From: Benincasa hispida | Lineage: Eukaryota > Streptophyta > Magnoliopsida > Cucurbitales > Cucurbitaceae | Reading direction: 5' to 3' | Assembly: GCF_009727055.1 (NCBI RefSeq) | Contig: NC_052359.1 | Location: forward strand, 61,227,779-61,291,778 | DNA: 64,000 nucleotides | Shown: positions 24,598-36,912 of the stretch, one piece after another | Numbering within the stretch: position 1 is the first letter of the stretch | Layout of the letters: each line of letters begins with the position of its first letter | Notes under the pieces: model-generated | The model's input: only the letters and a program-made list of their open reading frames with translations | Told to the model about the DNA's origin: nothing | Database searches by the model: none | Position numbers and translations under genes: made by a program

Positions 24598-25127
24598 TCA
24601 GTTGCAAGAAGGTCGATATGTATTAAGTTCATCAATGAGAGTTTTAAACTTGGTGAAATGCATACTCACTGAATCTTGATTCTGAGACAGAGTTGCAAGA
24701 GTTCTCTTGAGTTGAAAGATTCGTGGAGCATTTTTCTTCTGAAAACGTTCTTGCAGATCAAACCAGATAGTTTGTGCGGAATCAGGAAAAAGAATACTAG
24801 CAGATATAGGCTTCGAGACTGAGTTCAAGATCCACGAAATAACGATGTTCATTGGTTGGACAAGGAAGAGAACCGTCGATAAAACCAAGCTTATTTTTAA
24901 CAGAAAGTCCAATCACCATGGCTCAACTCCAAGAAACGTAATTATCTTCAGTTCAAAGGTTCCGATACTAGAACAAGACTGGTATTGTCATTATGATGAA
25001 GATAATAAGGATTGAGGTAAGTTTCAGAATGATGTTGAGAAGTTGAAGATGTGAAGGAATTATTCAGAGGAGTAATTGCAGGGTCGGCTGGTTGTTCAGT
25101 GTTGAATGGAAGACTTTTGTTACTCAT
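24598..25127 (-). pseudogene. Copia gag fragment
   Basis: ATG at 25127 opens MSNKSLPFN. It is followed by the Copia-type N-terminal pattern NPYYLHHNDNTSLVLVSEPL, then a broken stretch (stops and frame changes about 24890-24960). It continues as NSVSKPISASILFPDSAQT, IWFDLQERFQ, PRIFQLKRTLATLSQNQDSV and LIDELNTYRPSC. This corresponds to the Copia gag N-terminal and UBN2-like domains. The zinc knuckle expected next is absent because the LTR begins. Confidence 0.85.
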
Positions 25128-25189
25128 GGTGAGAAGTTGAAGACGAAGAAGAAAGCGGAAGAGTAAAAAAAAAGAAAAGAGGGAAAATT

Positions 25190-25201
25190 GCTATGATACC
25201 A
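25190..25201 (-). other. primer-binding site of miniature Copia
   Basis: The minus strand reads TGGTATCATAGC directly after the LTR. It resembles the initiator-Met tRNA complement TGGTATCAGAGC with one change. Confidence 0.65.
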
Positions 25202-25265
25202 TATTAACAACCAACATTCAAAAGAGTGAATATCTTCACATACTTTATTGAAGGAATAATAAGTA

Positions 25266-25298
<33 letters not shown>

Positions 25299-25309
25299 TG
25301 GACTTTAAC

Positions 25310-25615
25310 AAACTGATTAGACCCATCAAGTATCATCTCATCAAGTCATCGAGTATTGCATCGAGTATTTTAAGAACTACTGATAATCACCATCCAGTAT
25401 GATCTTATGGAGCATCGAGTATTTTAAGAACTCCTGATAATCACCATCGAGTATCATCTCGTCAAATCATCGTGTCATCAAGTATTTTAAGAACTTATGA
25501 TAATCACCATCGAGTATCATCTCATCGAGTCATCAAGTATTTTATCATGTCATCGAGTATTTTAAGAACTTCTGATAATCACCATCGAGTATCATCTTAT
25601 CAAGCACTGAGTATT
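25310..25615. repeat. 55-bp tandem repeat in right LTR
   Basis: Same units as at 24300-24590, with more divergence between copies. Flanked on the left by (TA)n and (GA)n runs at about 25266-25298. Confidence 0.85.
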
Positions 25616-25640
25616 CTAAATAACTTCTAAAATTAATCAT

Positions 25641-26339
25641 TGTCTTTTGTTCTCTTTTTATAATTGGGACTCAGGGCATAGAGAGCTCGACTTTTGAGTT
25701 GTTCGTTATCTTCTTTCAAAGTGTTGAATATATAGCTCCATTGTGCTTTATTGTACTTCTACTTAGCTTAGTTGTCAATTATTAATCTTCTCTAGAGTGT
25801 ATAAATACTTAACAAGATTATTTAACCACCTGAGGAGTTTTTCTTTGTTCTATTAACGAGTAATTCCTTAGTGTCATTAAAGAATCCTATAAAATTCCTA
25901 ACTTCCAATTCTTAACACATTTGAAAAGTCATTTCACAAGGGTTCTACTCTGGGCTTGTGGAAGGGTGTTAAGCCCAATTCTATGAACTAATTGGGCCCT
26001 ACTAATTACCCCCAAAAAAATGTGCACTTTAATTCTAGAGAAATACCATTCACAAGTGACAAGAAAAAGAAGTTAGGAAAAAAAACCATATGAATGGAAT
26101 AATCATAACTATCACTTTAATTTTAGGCAATTGATTGAATATCATAATTATCAAACAATATGAATGGAATAATCACACAAACCCTAGGGGTTATCTTTTT
26201 TAAAATTTAAGAAAACTATTTATAATATTTCCCCCCTTAAGAACCACATTATTGAATCTCTCTTAAATTCTTTATAAAGTTGAGCTAGCATATGATTTGA
26301 GGCTTTAGTAGTAGTGTAGATCTAAATGCCACTTCTCTT
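25641..26339. other. intergenic and 3' flank of the dehydrogenase gene
   Basis: No coding signal is seen. Two related AT-rich phrases (ATATGAATGGAATAATCA at about 26089 and 26158) form a short local duplication. The 3' untranslated region of the minus-strand gene probably lies in the right part. Confidence 0.4.
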
Positions 26340-29300
26340 TCATACTTTAGACATTGAACTTATCAAGTCCTTGCTGAAGTCCCAAAGTTTCTTTGCAAGT
26401 TTTTTGTCTCTAGCATAGGAGCTCGGTTGCTTCTCGTTGTTGTCCAAAAAATATTTCCCGCTCACTCCCTTCAAATTCGGGTGGAGCGCCACGTAGCATG
26501 TCGTAGATGCCCCCTAAAACAAAAACAACATAATATATATGTTAAACTTTTATATCTAAAAAACTAAAATCGTTTATCTATGAAACAAATGGTCTTCTAT
26601 TTACTACATTAGCTATTTCTAATATAAGTACATTGAAAAAATGGGTAATTGCAAGGGGTAGCACTTTTAAGGTTAATAATTATGTGTAGAACAACATTTT
26701 TAAAGAATTACAAATATAGCAAAACCTACTAGTGATAGACTCTAGTGTTGATAGATTTCTATTAGCGATATGATCTATCACCGATAGATACCTCTTAGCG
26801 ATATGGTTTATCATTCATAGACTCTGAGAGTTGGATTTAAATTTTTCTATATTTACAAATTCCATTGCATTGTGCTATATTTGCCAATAATTTAGATTTG
26901 ATTTCTGTACTTGCAATTACCCCTTTAAAAAAGTTTAAAAAGTTATTTAGAGAAATGTTCATTAGAAATTACGAAATAATAATAATAATAATAATAAAAG
27001 GGGTAATTGCTTTAGTTTACCTGAGGGACATTCTTCCAGATAAAGAAGGTGAAAGCCTGCAAAAGCCCTAGGAGAGAGAAAGAAATGAAGGTGGGTAAGT
27101 GACGACATGTCGTTTAAGCGAAACAAGTATAACAAAGTAAAAAAAGGTCGACATGTCGTACGCATTAGAAGCATAGAATGCCTCATAAGAGGCGTCATTA
27201 TTAATCCTGGATGCACCGCGTTTGCCGTTATGTTCACACCCTCTTCCTACAAGCAACCAAAATAATAATAATAATAATAATTGCTTTATTAAATACCTAT
27301 TTAATTTCTCAATAATGGATTATTTATAATAAACATTAATAAGTTTTATTATTTTGTTATTACAATACAATATGAATAACATTACTGAGCTAAGCTCACT
27401 TTGACAAAAATAAGTAAAATCGTGAACTTTCATATTTATATTTAATAGGAAAATTTTCAAATAAGTCCTTTATATATTTAACATTTATTAAATTAACGAA
27501 TCTATTATAGATATAAAATGGAATTTTGTGTCTAAAGGAGTAAACTAAAATTATTATTTTGAGTTCACCAGACGTGGAGTTGATAGTCGAACTTTTGAGA
27601 TAAAAAAACAATAATAATTAATTACTTTTTGTGATTTTCTTGAAATGAAACCATAAAAGATGATGTCACATTTTAGAATGAAATAAAGTAAAAGTACCCA
27701 AATTTAAAATCTAAAAGTTTAGAGAATTACTTGAAATTGACGAGTGAGCTCCTTGATATGTAAAATGTTGGCTAATTTTGATTGCCCATATGCTCTTTTA
27801 TCAGAATACCTGCAAATTAATAACACGGCTTTTATAGTAACACTAAATAATAAATAATTAATTAAAATTCTAGCATTAATTTAAAATTTAAAAAAATAAT
27901 AATAATAAAAAAATACCCATTCTTTTCATTGATTTTATTGAAGCGAATTCCACCTCCATAAGTATGGGCATGGGCTATAGATGACAAATTGACAATTCTA
28001 CCCTCGATTCCTGTGCTTTTTGCAGTGTTCTTCATTTTCTCAAGAAGAAGATTTGTCAACAGAAAATGCCCTAAAAAATTAACAGAATAATTACAAAATA
28101 TATATATANNNNNNNNNNNNNNNTATACATATATATGTCTCCTTCATCTATCTACGTACACATTTTTTTTTGTCAATTATAAGTTAAAACCGTTAAAAAT
28201 GAGTTTAGTATAACTCAACTGACATAGAATATATATGCAACGGATCTTGATAAATCTCTTGGAATTAAAGCTCCCCTTAAAAAGTTTAATATTGCTAAGG
28301 TACTAAATGAAAATATAGTTTTTTTTTTTTTTTTTTTTGTGTGTGTAAGTATAGAAAATAGAGGGGATAGAAACATCAAAGTATATAGAGATTAATTAAA
28401 GATGTAATTTATTGTATATTACCAAGATGGTTGGTGGCAAATTGCATCTCTATTCCATCTTCAGAAAGTTGAAATGGGCAAAACATAACACCAGCATTAT
28501 TTCTGAAATTGCACCAACAATGTCACTTCAAAATTATGGATCTCATAAATAAAACCTAAATTATTATTTAAAAAAATTATATTTTTTAAAAAATTGAAGT
28601 CAGAATACAAAACTATTCTTAGACTAATAGAAATCTTTTTGATAATGTTGGATGGAAAATCGACGTAGTAGTAACATGGAATGATATGATTGTGACAATG
28701 ATGTTTGGTTGACAAAGAACAACATTCAAACACATTGATTTTTCGTCCAACATTCTAATGATTTTTCAACATTTAGACATATCGACTTTTATCCAACATT
28801 CTAATGATTTTTCTACGTTTTTTTTTTTAAAAAAAAATATATAATTTAGTTTAAATAAAAAGTAATAAGAACTAAAAGAAAAAGAGAGAGAGAAATTTAC
28901 ATTAAAATGTTGAGAGGGAGATTAAGAGCAATGAAATTTTCAGCAAATTCTCTAGTGGACTTGATGGATGAAAGGTCAAGTTTAAGAACATCCAATTTAG
29001 CTGATGGATTTTCTCCAAGTAGTTGTAGTTTTGCTTTATTTGCTGCCTCTAAATTTCTTGCACCTATAATCACATGCACCTTTCGCTTCGCCAAAACTCT
29101 TACCGTTTCTAATCCAATTCCGCTCGCTCCTCCTGTATTGTAATAATTTTATTAAAAAAAAAAAAGGACTCAACTTAAATATCTTACAATCTTCATAAAA
29201 TTATTATTGTTAATAAAATAGAGTTTAACACGTTTGACTAATGTACAAATTAAAAATTAATCCACTTTACTAAAATTTATAAATTTCAACCAAAAACAAC

Positions 29301-31557
29301 TTCGACATTGTTGTTCTCTAATATTTTATCAATTTCACATCGTACATTTTTTAAACGATATTTTGGATGAAATTGAATGTTAAAAGTTAAGAAATTGATA
29401 CAACTCGATGATTTTAGGGTCGGAATCAAACCTTTCCTTTGTTTTTTTCTTCTAATTTCCCTACATTGCAGGTCATATGTGATAAATATCTTTCAGTTTG
29501 ATTTTCTCTATATGCCTACTTGCTTCAAACTTTAATGCTTTTAGACAAATGAGCCATACCCCATCTTGTGATAAACACTACACTAATTTCAATACTCTTT
29601 TTTCATAATTGGAAACTATAGGACAAAAATTATATATATAACAATTTTTCAGGATTAAAGATTTGCTTTAACTTTTCCACCTAACCTTGCTAACTGAATG
29701 TTGGTGTAATAGTACTAATTAAATACGAAAGAGCAATGATTAAGATGTACCTAATCACATGTATAACTTTTTTCTAATATGAAATTTTTAATTTAAAATA
29801 TTATAAATTTATAAAGTCGGTTTCTAATTATTGTTATTGATAGTTTATGTGTCAAAGTTTGAGAAAAAAGTAGTATTTAATTAAAAAAAATTTAACTCTA
29901 ACATCATTTGTTCAAGGATAATTGATAGTATGCACTCTTTCCCTTGAGAGGAGAAGTTTAGTCCTTTCTCTTTATAATTATTGTATTAATAAAATAAAAT
30001 AAAATATATTATTGATAATATATTTGAAGAGAAAAATTTACGTTATCTATGGTTCGTGAATAAAAATTAGGTTAAAATATCATTTTAGTCCGATCCATAT
30101 ATTTTAGAGCCGGTTTAATTTTAGCTTTTATACTTTCAAATGTCGATTGTGGTCCTTGTAATTTCAATAAATTTTAATTTAGTCTATACTCCTAATAATT
30201 GTGGAATTTTTTATAACTTTTCGTTTTTATTAGCATTTTTGCTATAAATATTGAAAACGTATTTACAAATTATATTTTTTATATGAAAATTATTGATATT
30301 GTTTAACGAGTACCTAAATTTATGAGGTATTAAAAGTATAAGATTAAAATTCAAAATTACACAAACCACAATAGTATTCTAACCTAAAACAAATATGTGT
30401 AATTAGTTTCATAAACTATTGATAAAATATTGAAAAAGAAACACTAATCACTTATTTAGAATTTTAAATTAATGGTTCTAAATTTAAAGCACGGAGAAGA
30501 CAAAGCTTCAGATAACTATTTAATTTTTTAAAAACATTCTTAAAATAAACTTTTTTTAAAAGTAAATAAATACTACTCTATTTTTTTTTCTTTTTTCTTC
30601 TTCTCAAAATTAACGTGATTTTAGAAAATTAAAAAGCATTTCGATTTTGATAGGAAATAAAGAAAACTAAAAATGATATAAATATTAATATATAAAAGTC
30701 CGTTAAGAGTAAAATTACTAGTCAAAATCACATCACACGTGAGAAAAAATATTTAAAATAAAATTTGAAAAATCAAATATATATTGTAATGTATAAAATC
30801 AATTAAATTGGGTCCATCCATAAACTAAATAAACTTAGACATCCAAATTACATTAAATTATAAATTTATTCCCTAAACTTTATTTGATTCTTAAACTTTT
30901 AAAATTACAAATCTAAATCTAATAAATAAATTTATTTTAAAAAAATGTTCGAATTTGTCATAGATCTATCTGATACTATCATACAAAGACCTATAAAACA
31001 AAAAAGTGAAAGTTTAGAAATTATACAGACACATATTTTAAAAGATCAAAGACTAAATTTATAATTTAACGTGAGAAAAAAAAAGTTCCAATAATAGATA
31101 TTAGTTTCAATAAAGTCAAATATTTCCTTATTTTGAATTTGAAATCTAAAAAAAAAAAAAAAAAAAATTAAAGTTGACTTTCTAGTAGACTAAGAAGTTT
31201 CATCAAATATAGAAGCTTAACTAGATTCTTTTCAGAATAATTAAATATAAAAATAAAGAGAACAACATAGTACTAAATGTTTAAAAAAACAAAAATAAAA
31301 GTAAATTCATTAAAAAAAACTAAAAGTTATAGATAAAATAAAACAAAACAACATAGTCCTCCCCCACAAAAAAGAAATATTGACTGAAAAAAAGAAAATA
31401 AATGAAATGAAGAAGGAAAAATGGAGAGAGAAAAATGACCGGTGACAATGGCGGTAAGGCCGGTGGCGTCGATCCCTTGGGTGACGTCCTCTGCCGTGGA
31501 GGCCGAGCCGAAGCCGCTGGGCCCCGGCCATCCAGTTATTAGGGAAATGATGGACAT
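26340..31557 (-). CDS. TIC32-like short-chain dehydrogenase (eight exons)
   Basis: Classical NAD(P)-dependent short-chain dehydrogenase/reductase. GT-AG exons, minus strand: 31557-31440, 29132-28901, 28502-28423, 28070-27917, 27809-27731, 27246-27162, 27067-27021, 26513-26340. Phases agree throughout, giving 322 residues. Seen: TGGASGIG (cofactor loop), INNAGVM, IVNLSS (catalytic Ser), YGQSK (catalytic Tyr and Lys), [11 protein letters not shown] and a C-terminal [17 protein letters not shown] block. The N-terminus [20 protein letters not shown] is typical of the plant TIC32-like subgroup. TIC32 proper acts at the chloroplast inner envelope as a calmodulin-binding redox sensor; this N-terminus shows no clear transit peptide and the substrate is unknown. 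Intron 1 is 2.3 kb. Introns 1 and 7 hold MITEs, and intron 3 holds an assembly gap. Confidence 0.95.
26643..26922. mobile_element. MITE, TAATTGCAAG family, in intron 7
   Basis: The ends GGGTAATTGCAAG (26643-26655) and CTTGCAATTACCC (26910-26922) are perfect 13-bp inverted repeats. The interior carries several TGATAGACT or TATCACCGATAGAT palindromic words. A loose GGGGTAATTGC at 26999 may be another end. It lies within intron 7 of the dehydrogenase gene. Confidence 0.85.
28109..28123. other. assembly gap (15 N)
   Basis: Fifteen N bases sit inside a (TA)n tract in intron 3 of the dehydrogenase gene. The flanking exons join in phase, so no coding sequence appears lost, but the true length of the TA tract is unknown. 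Confidence 0.98.
30853..31064. mobile_element. MITE, TTAAATTAYAA family, in intron 1
   Basis: TTAAATTATAAATTTATTCC at the left is answered by GACTAAATTTATAATTTAA at the right, an imperfect inverted repeat of about 20 bp. The same end sequences bound the repeat at 46286-46513. Confidence 0.6.
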
Positions 31558-31715
31558 TGTATTGATCTCTTTTCACCAAAAATTCTCACAAGAAGGGGAT
31601 GAAATTTTTTGAATATTTTATTTGGTTGACGGCGGCGATGGCGATGACGGCAACGGCAACGGCAACGGCGGTGGAAATGTTGGGGAAGGCAGAGAAAGAA
31701 AGAAAGAGGAGAGAA

Positions 31716-31722
31716 ATTTATA
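31716..31722 (-). promoter_or_regulatory. TATA box of the dehydrogenase gene
   Basis: The minus strand reads CCTCTATAAATTTCTC about 160 bp upstream of the start codon, followed by a pyrimidine-rich leader and a GCCGTTGCCGTTGCC repeat (31630-31680). The plus-strand ORF at 31599-31898 overlaps this leader and is discounted. Confidence 0.5.
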
Positions 31723-31899
31723 GAGGGAAAGAAGGGGATGGTATGTTGAAAGTGTGGAGAAGGAATAAATGTGATAGGGATTTGGCAGGTTTTTGGATAG
31801 TAAATAGCTTGCTGTTTGGTTTAACTTTTCTTTTATCTTTTGCCCCCTTCTTTGTATTTTATATTTATTATCTATCTACATATTTTTTTTTTACCTAAT

Positions 31900-34800
31900 A
31901 CCCTTTAGATGTGGGTTTTTTTTTAAATTATTTGGCCTTCAATCACAAATTCACGTTTTAAAGATCAAATACTTCAAAAATCTTTATAAAGATACGCGAG
32001 TTAGTCCTGTTATTTTTTGAGATAGAATTCGTGTTATATCCAATATGATAGTAAGTTTTCAAGACACAATATAAAATAATGAAATTAAAAAAGAGGTATC
32101 ATCTGAAGAGATTCATATATGAGATAAGGTGGAAATATGTGAAGACTTCAAATCTTGTAAGGTAGATGAATTACTTTATCCTAATTCTTGTTAATTTTAT
32201 AGTTTTCTAGTTTTACTATATATTTTTATTAAAAAAAAATAATTTATACAAATAATTGACAATTTAAACTATAGATTGATTAAAACTTTTGTAAGTAAAT
32301 TAATTATGCTTGAATTTATGACTCTTCTGATATATTTAAAATTAGTTAAAAATCATTTAAATAAAATTCACTTTATACCCAAAATTTTTATCAACAGTAA
32401 CAAGAAAGACTACTATTAGTATTTTCTTTACTTTCTAATAATGGAAGAAGTAGAAAAACAATGAAAAATTGAAAAACTACTCAGTATTAAAGAAAAAGTA
32501 ATAAAGGCTATTGTTGATTCAAAGGAACCAACTCTGATTTTCCCCCAATTTTTTGCACCTCTTTGTTTCATTTTCATTTAAAAATAAAAAAAAAAGAAAA
32601 TAGAAAAGGAAGAAAAATCAATTTTAGCCTTTACCCTTGACTTAATTTTTTTTTTCAATATTATTTGAGTTAGTTAATTCTAATGGTTGTGATGGAAACT
32701 TAAGTGAAATTAAAATTAATAAAAATAACAACGATGATTATAAAAGTGAGAAATTTAATTTTAAAAAAATCAGACTTAAAGTATAATTTGAGATTTTAGG
32801 GATCCATTGAAGAAAAAAAATCAAACTTAATTCATCAAATTTTTACTATAAAAAAAGTGTAACATTTTTCATGTTTGAAATTTAAAATTGAAATGAAAAC
32901 CAAATTCAAAATGTAGGGACTCGATGAATATTTTCAACTATCTTACCTTGATTTTTATCACCAAAAAAATGGTTTTTGTTTTTGTTTAAAAGGGATATAT
33001 AATAGGAGCAATTGGATCAAGAGTCAAAACGCTTGCCGTTTCTCCTCCCAAATTTCTTATGGGATATTACTAATTACTAGTTTTTTATTGTAGTTGCTAT
33101 TAAGAAAATGTGGGGTTTGGAGACAAACTTAAAAGCTGGGCTTTTATTTTCTTTGAAAAACTAACACTTAAAGCAATATTATATGGAAAATCTATCGATT
33201 CATATTTTATTGTTTCACTTTTTTTTTCAATAAATTTTGGGTCAAATGGTTTGTTTTTCTGTTTTTCAGGATATTGATGTGACACATAAATTCAAGATAG
33301 AAAAAATTAAATTATTTATAAAAATAGAAAAAAAAAACCTGACAGACATTGATAGACTTTTATCAGCATCTATCACCAAGTATCAAGCGATAGACTTCTA
33401 TCAGTTTCTATTATTGATAGACATTGATATACTTCCTATAAACTCATAGCCTCTATAAAAAATAAAAACAAAAAAAATTAACATTTTGCTATTTTAATAT
33501 AAAAAGTTTTCTCTTTATTTTCTCTTTTTTGAAAAATCTTCCTAAATTCATACTAGTTCTATCGATCTAAAATTATATATAATTTGTGTTGGAAAAAATG
33601 GAATATATATGAATTGAACACACTAGCAAATTGATTACACTTCAACTCAAAACTTTTGAAGACTCCATAACATAGTTGAGGTATACTTTTGGTAAGCACT
33701 GTCCTCAAGACAATTAGTCGCTCTACACGAGCTGCAAGCAGACTAAAACGATCGTCTCAGCAGGATACAACGACTAACTCTAGTAGAACTGCAACCTTGA
33801 ACTACTCGGATCTAGCAGAACTTTTGGATACTTGCTCTCAACTCACCTCAAGAACAAAAAAAGAAAAAAAAAAAAGAAAGAAATGAGAAAACTCTTCACT
33901 TTAGAATGAAATACTAAAATTGAATAACCAAGTTGCGATATATAGGCTAGCAACTTAGTAACTCTTCAAAATACAAACTAAAATCAAATAAATACAAAAT
34001 AGAAATATTTTTCAATTTTAACTCAATTGAGTTGTTACTTGACAAAAATCAAACATAACTCATTCAAACTAAAAAAACTACAAATTTAACTTTCATACAT
34101 GTTAAATTTGTTCATAAAATATCATTTTAATTTGGAGTTTCAATTTAATTTGAAAGTTTCTAAATAATGAATTTAATTTACACAATTAAATTCATTTTAT
34201 ATTTCAAATCTTCATCAAACTTTCACTTATTTTTACTATATATATTCAACCATTTATTCACATGTGTGCCCATGGTAAATTTAAGTCCTTTTTTTATTCA
34301 CCAATCAAATTTTCCTATCTATTATTATTATTTTAAAAAAAATACTTATTTTCACCTAAATTTATGGTTTTAAGAAGTCTATTACAATAATGTCTTAAAA
34401 AAAATGAAGTTTTGAGTAAATATCAATCATATGCTTAACAACCTTAAGATTATTTATTTATTTAATTGATGGATGATTAACGAGAAAATAGATAGTAAAA
34501 AATAAAAGATATATTTGTCATTATTTATAACTGATTTCTATAAATTGATCTGACAAAAGATAGATAGGTATAATCTAACATAAGATTAGATTTTTATTTT
34601 TTTTAATATTTTTTTTTTACTAGTAGTGGTTATGAGTTATGACTTGGGACATAGGAGATATAATTTTAGAGCAACTGCTTCCCTTCCTATTATCTAGTAG
34701 CTACTACATTTTTTTTTTATAGAGTGGAGTTTTTTTTTTTTTTTTAGAAAATTATAAATACCTACTCTTAAAGTGCGGGGTTAATTGCAATTAAACAATC

Positions 34801-36589
34801 AAAATTTTAATTATAAAAATTGAGCTCTCAAATTTATACAATTATTAAAATTTGCCTCTTTCAAACTTATAATATTTATAGAAATTGGGTCTCCAAATGA
34901 TAGAAAATTGGATCTTCAAACTTATACAATTCAACAATTATGTCAGTTTGAAGGGTTCAAATTTGAATACTTACATAAATTTGAGGGTCAATTTTTTATA
35001 ATTAAAAGTTTAAAAATATAATTATAACTATTATCATACTTCTCGTGATTTTTGTAATTTTTAAATTATTTTTCCTAAAGGTGAAGAATGGAAAGAGAGT
35101 TAAGGCGATAAGTCTAAACTAAACAGGGAAACATCGTTTCATTGCCACAAAAAGAGAAGGATCATTCCACAAAATTCGGATGATTCATTATTTCACAAAT
35201 GTTTCTCTCATTAACTCAAAAAAAGGTTGGATTTGACTTTTTTGTTTTTTAATTTTTGAAAATTAAATTTATAAACAATATTTCAAAGTTTTTTTAAGAT
35301 ATATAAAACAGTTGTTTAGGAAGTAGGTTTTTTTATTTAAAATTTGACTATAAATTCAAATGTTACTATAAAAAAAGAAGAAAATTATGATAAAAAGTTT
35401 TTTTGAAAAAAAAAATATATAGCATTTAAAAAGTAAATAATAAAAAAATTAGTGTCATGTTAAGAAACCAGTTGGTTCTTTAAAATTAAGCTAACGCAAT
35501 ATTTTTATTTCTAGGTTTCCTCATTTTGTTATTAACTTTCTACCATTGTTTAATTTACCTAAGTTAAAGTTTTGAAAATTTTAAAAATTTTGTATTTAAA
35601 AGACATAGTTTCTTTCCTTATTAATAATTCAACTAGAAATTAAAAATATACTATAATAAAACAAAATTATTATTAATTTTTTTTAAAATCATTTTTGTTC
35701 GAGTCTTAATGTTGAGGATCCCACATTTAAAAAAAAAATAAGAAACCCTAAATGTTTATAAGATAGAATGTGCTAGTCTTTTGTTTGTCAATTTGTTCAA
35801 AGACAAAACCCAATACTATCTAATAAATAAGAACATCACAACTCCTTTCATGTACGGTATACTAAAAAAAATCTAGAAGTACAAAGACTAAAGAAAATAA
35901 CCCTCATTGTAATGGAAAAATATCTAGTATTTTTGTTCTACCACCATTCGTTGCTTGTAATAAAAGACACGCATGAACTAAAGTAATATATTATTTAATA
36001 ATTTGTCAAAATATGAGTGTAATGGAAAGATTACATACTAGTTTTTGTTAGTTCTTTTTAATTTTCAAGTAAAACAAATAGTAAAGATGGAAGATCAAAC
36101 CTCCAACCTCTAAAAAGAATATGTCATATTAGTTACTGTTGAGCTAAGCTCATTTGGGCGTATATTGAGAATTTCTCCATACCCACCTAAAATTCATGCA
36201 TAAATATTATCAAATTCTTTTTTTAATTAAAATAAATATAGTTCAAATAATATCAAATTTGTACTATCGATCTTCAGATAAGATTTCTCACTTGAGAGTG
36301 TTATGACTATTCTCCACCTACCCTAAATAATAAGGGATATAGCCCCACACCGGCCTCAATAATGAGTGTTGTGTTTCCCATCCTCTCATTTTCTCTCTTT
36401 AAATTTCTCCTTTATGAAATTAAATAGTAGCTAGGGTTGCCCGTCTCAAAGATTGGCCAGGGGTACCATGCCTTATCTTTTCCTTTTTCATTATTAACCA
36501 TTTTCTCCTCCCAATCTATTTTTCCTTTTCTTTTTCTTCAATCCAACTACAACCACAAATATAATTTTATCTCCATGATTTAAAACGTT
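31900..36589. other. intergenic, AT-rich, no gene seen
   Basis: No ORF with recognisable domains. A less AT-rich stretch at 33590-33900 (CACTGTCCTCAAGACAATTA region) may be an old retroelement piece but I could not classify it. GATAGACTTCTATCAG-type repeats lie at 33345-33430. A SINE-like segment lies on the minus strand at 36080-36165, with GTTGAGCTAAGCTC opposite a GATCAAACCTCC box. Confidence 0.5.
33330..33440. repeat. GATAGACTTCTATCAG-type repeat
   Basis: Several short palindromic words (TGATAGACTTTTATCAG, CGATAGACTTCTATCAG, TTGATAGACATTGATA) cluster here. Similar clusters occur at 38700-38800 and 56995-57065. Flanking TTTGCTATTTTAATAT and ATAGAAAA words are also shared. Confidence 0.6.
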
Positions 36590-36912
36590 GATGTCGATGA
36601 ATATATCAAAATTTTAATTTTACTGAAATGTTGATGAAAATATCGATAAAATATTGATGTAAGTAGATATTTCTGGAAAAATTATGGAAAAATAAATTTA
36701 AATTACTAAATAAACATTTTATAATTTTTAAACAAGTTAACATATTTATTATCTTTATTATGTTAACATCAGTAATATTTTGTTGTTTATTTATTTTTCT
36801 ATGATATAGTGAAAATATCAATTCACTCTTTATGTCAATGTTGAACTCATAAAAATGTAGAAAATCGATAAAAATATCAATATGTTGACGAAAATTTAAT
36901 ACTATACTTATC
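36590..36912 (+). repeat. dispersed repeat, copy 1
   Basis: About 320 bp that recurs in inverted orientation at 56140-56475. Shared words include GTTGATGTCGATG, AAAATTATGGAAAAAT-like, TTAAACAAGTTAACAT and GACGAAAATTTAATACTAT. It has no coding potential, and the minus ORF at 36606-36821 is incidental. Confidence 0.75.

Larger units (their letters stand above)
24233..25640 (-). mobile_element. miniature Copia derivative (LTR-gag-LTR)
   Basis: Both LTR-like segments start with AACCAACATTCAAAAGAGTG or a one-base variant (24240 and 25209) and carry arrays of a 55-bp CATCGAGTATCATC unit. Between them, 24598-25127 holds a decayed Copia gag on the minus strand. A primer-binding-site-like TGGTATCATAGC sits at 25190-25201. 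Everything downstream of gag (protease, integrase, RT) is missing, so the element is only about 1.4 kb. Outer ends are approximate. Confidence 0.7.

Noticed and set aside
24300..25615. Regular repeats considered as a CRISPR-like array
   Set aside because: The units are contiguous 55-bp tandem repeats without unique spacers, inside retrotransposon LTRs in a plant genome.
31310..31579. 89-residue minus-strand ORF beginning [11 protein letters not shown]
   Set aside because: It is out of frame with the first exon of the dehydrogenase, which occupies the same place and splices cleanly.
31599..31898. Plus-strand ORF upstream of the dehydrogenase
   Set aside because: It is antisense to the gene's leader and promoter and is Ala/Thr low complexity from a GCCGTT repeat.
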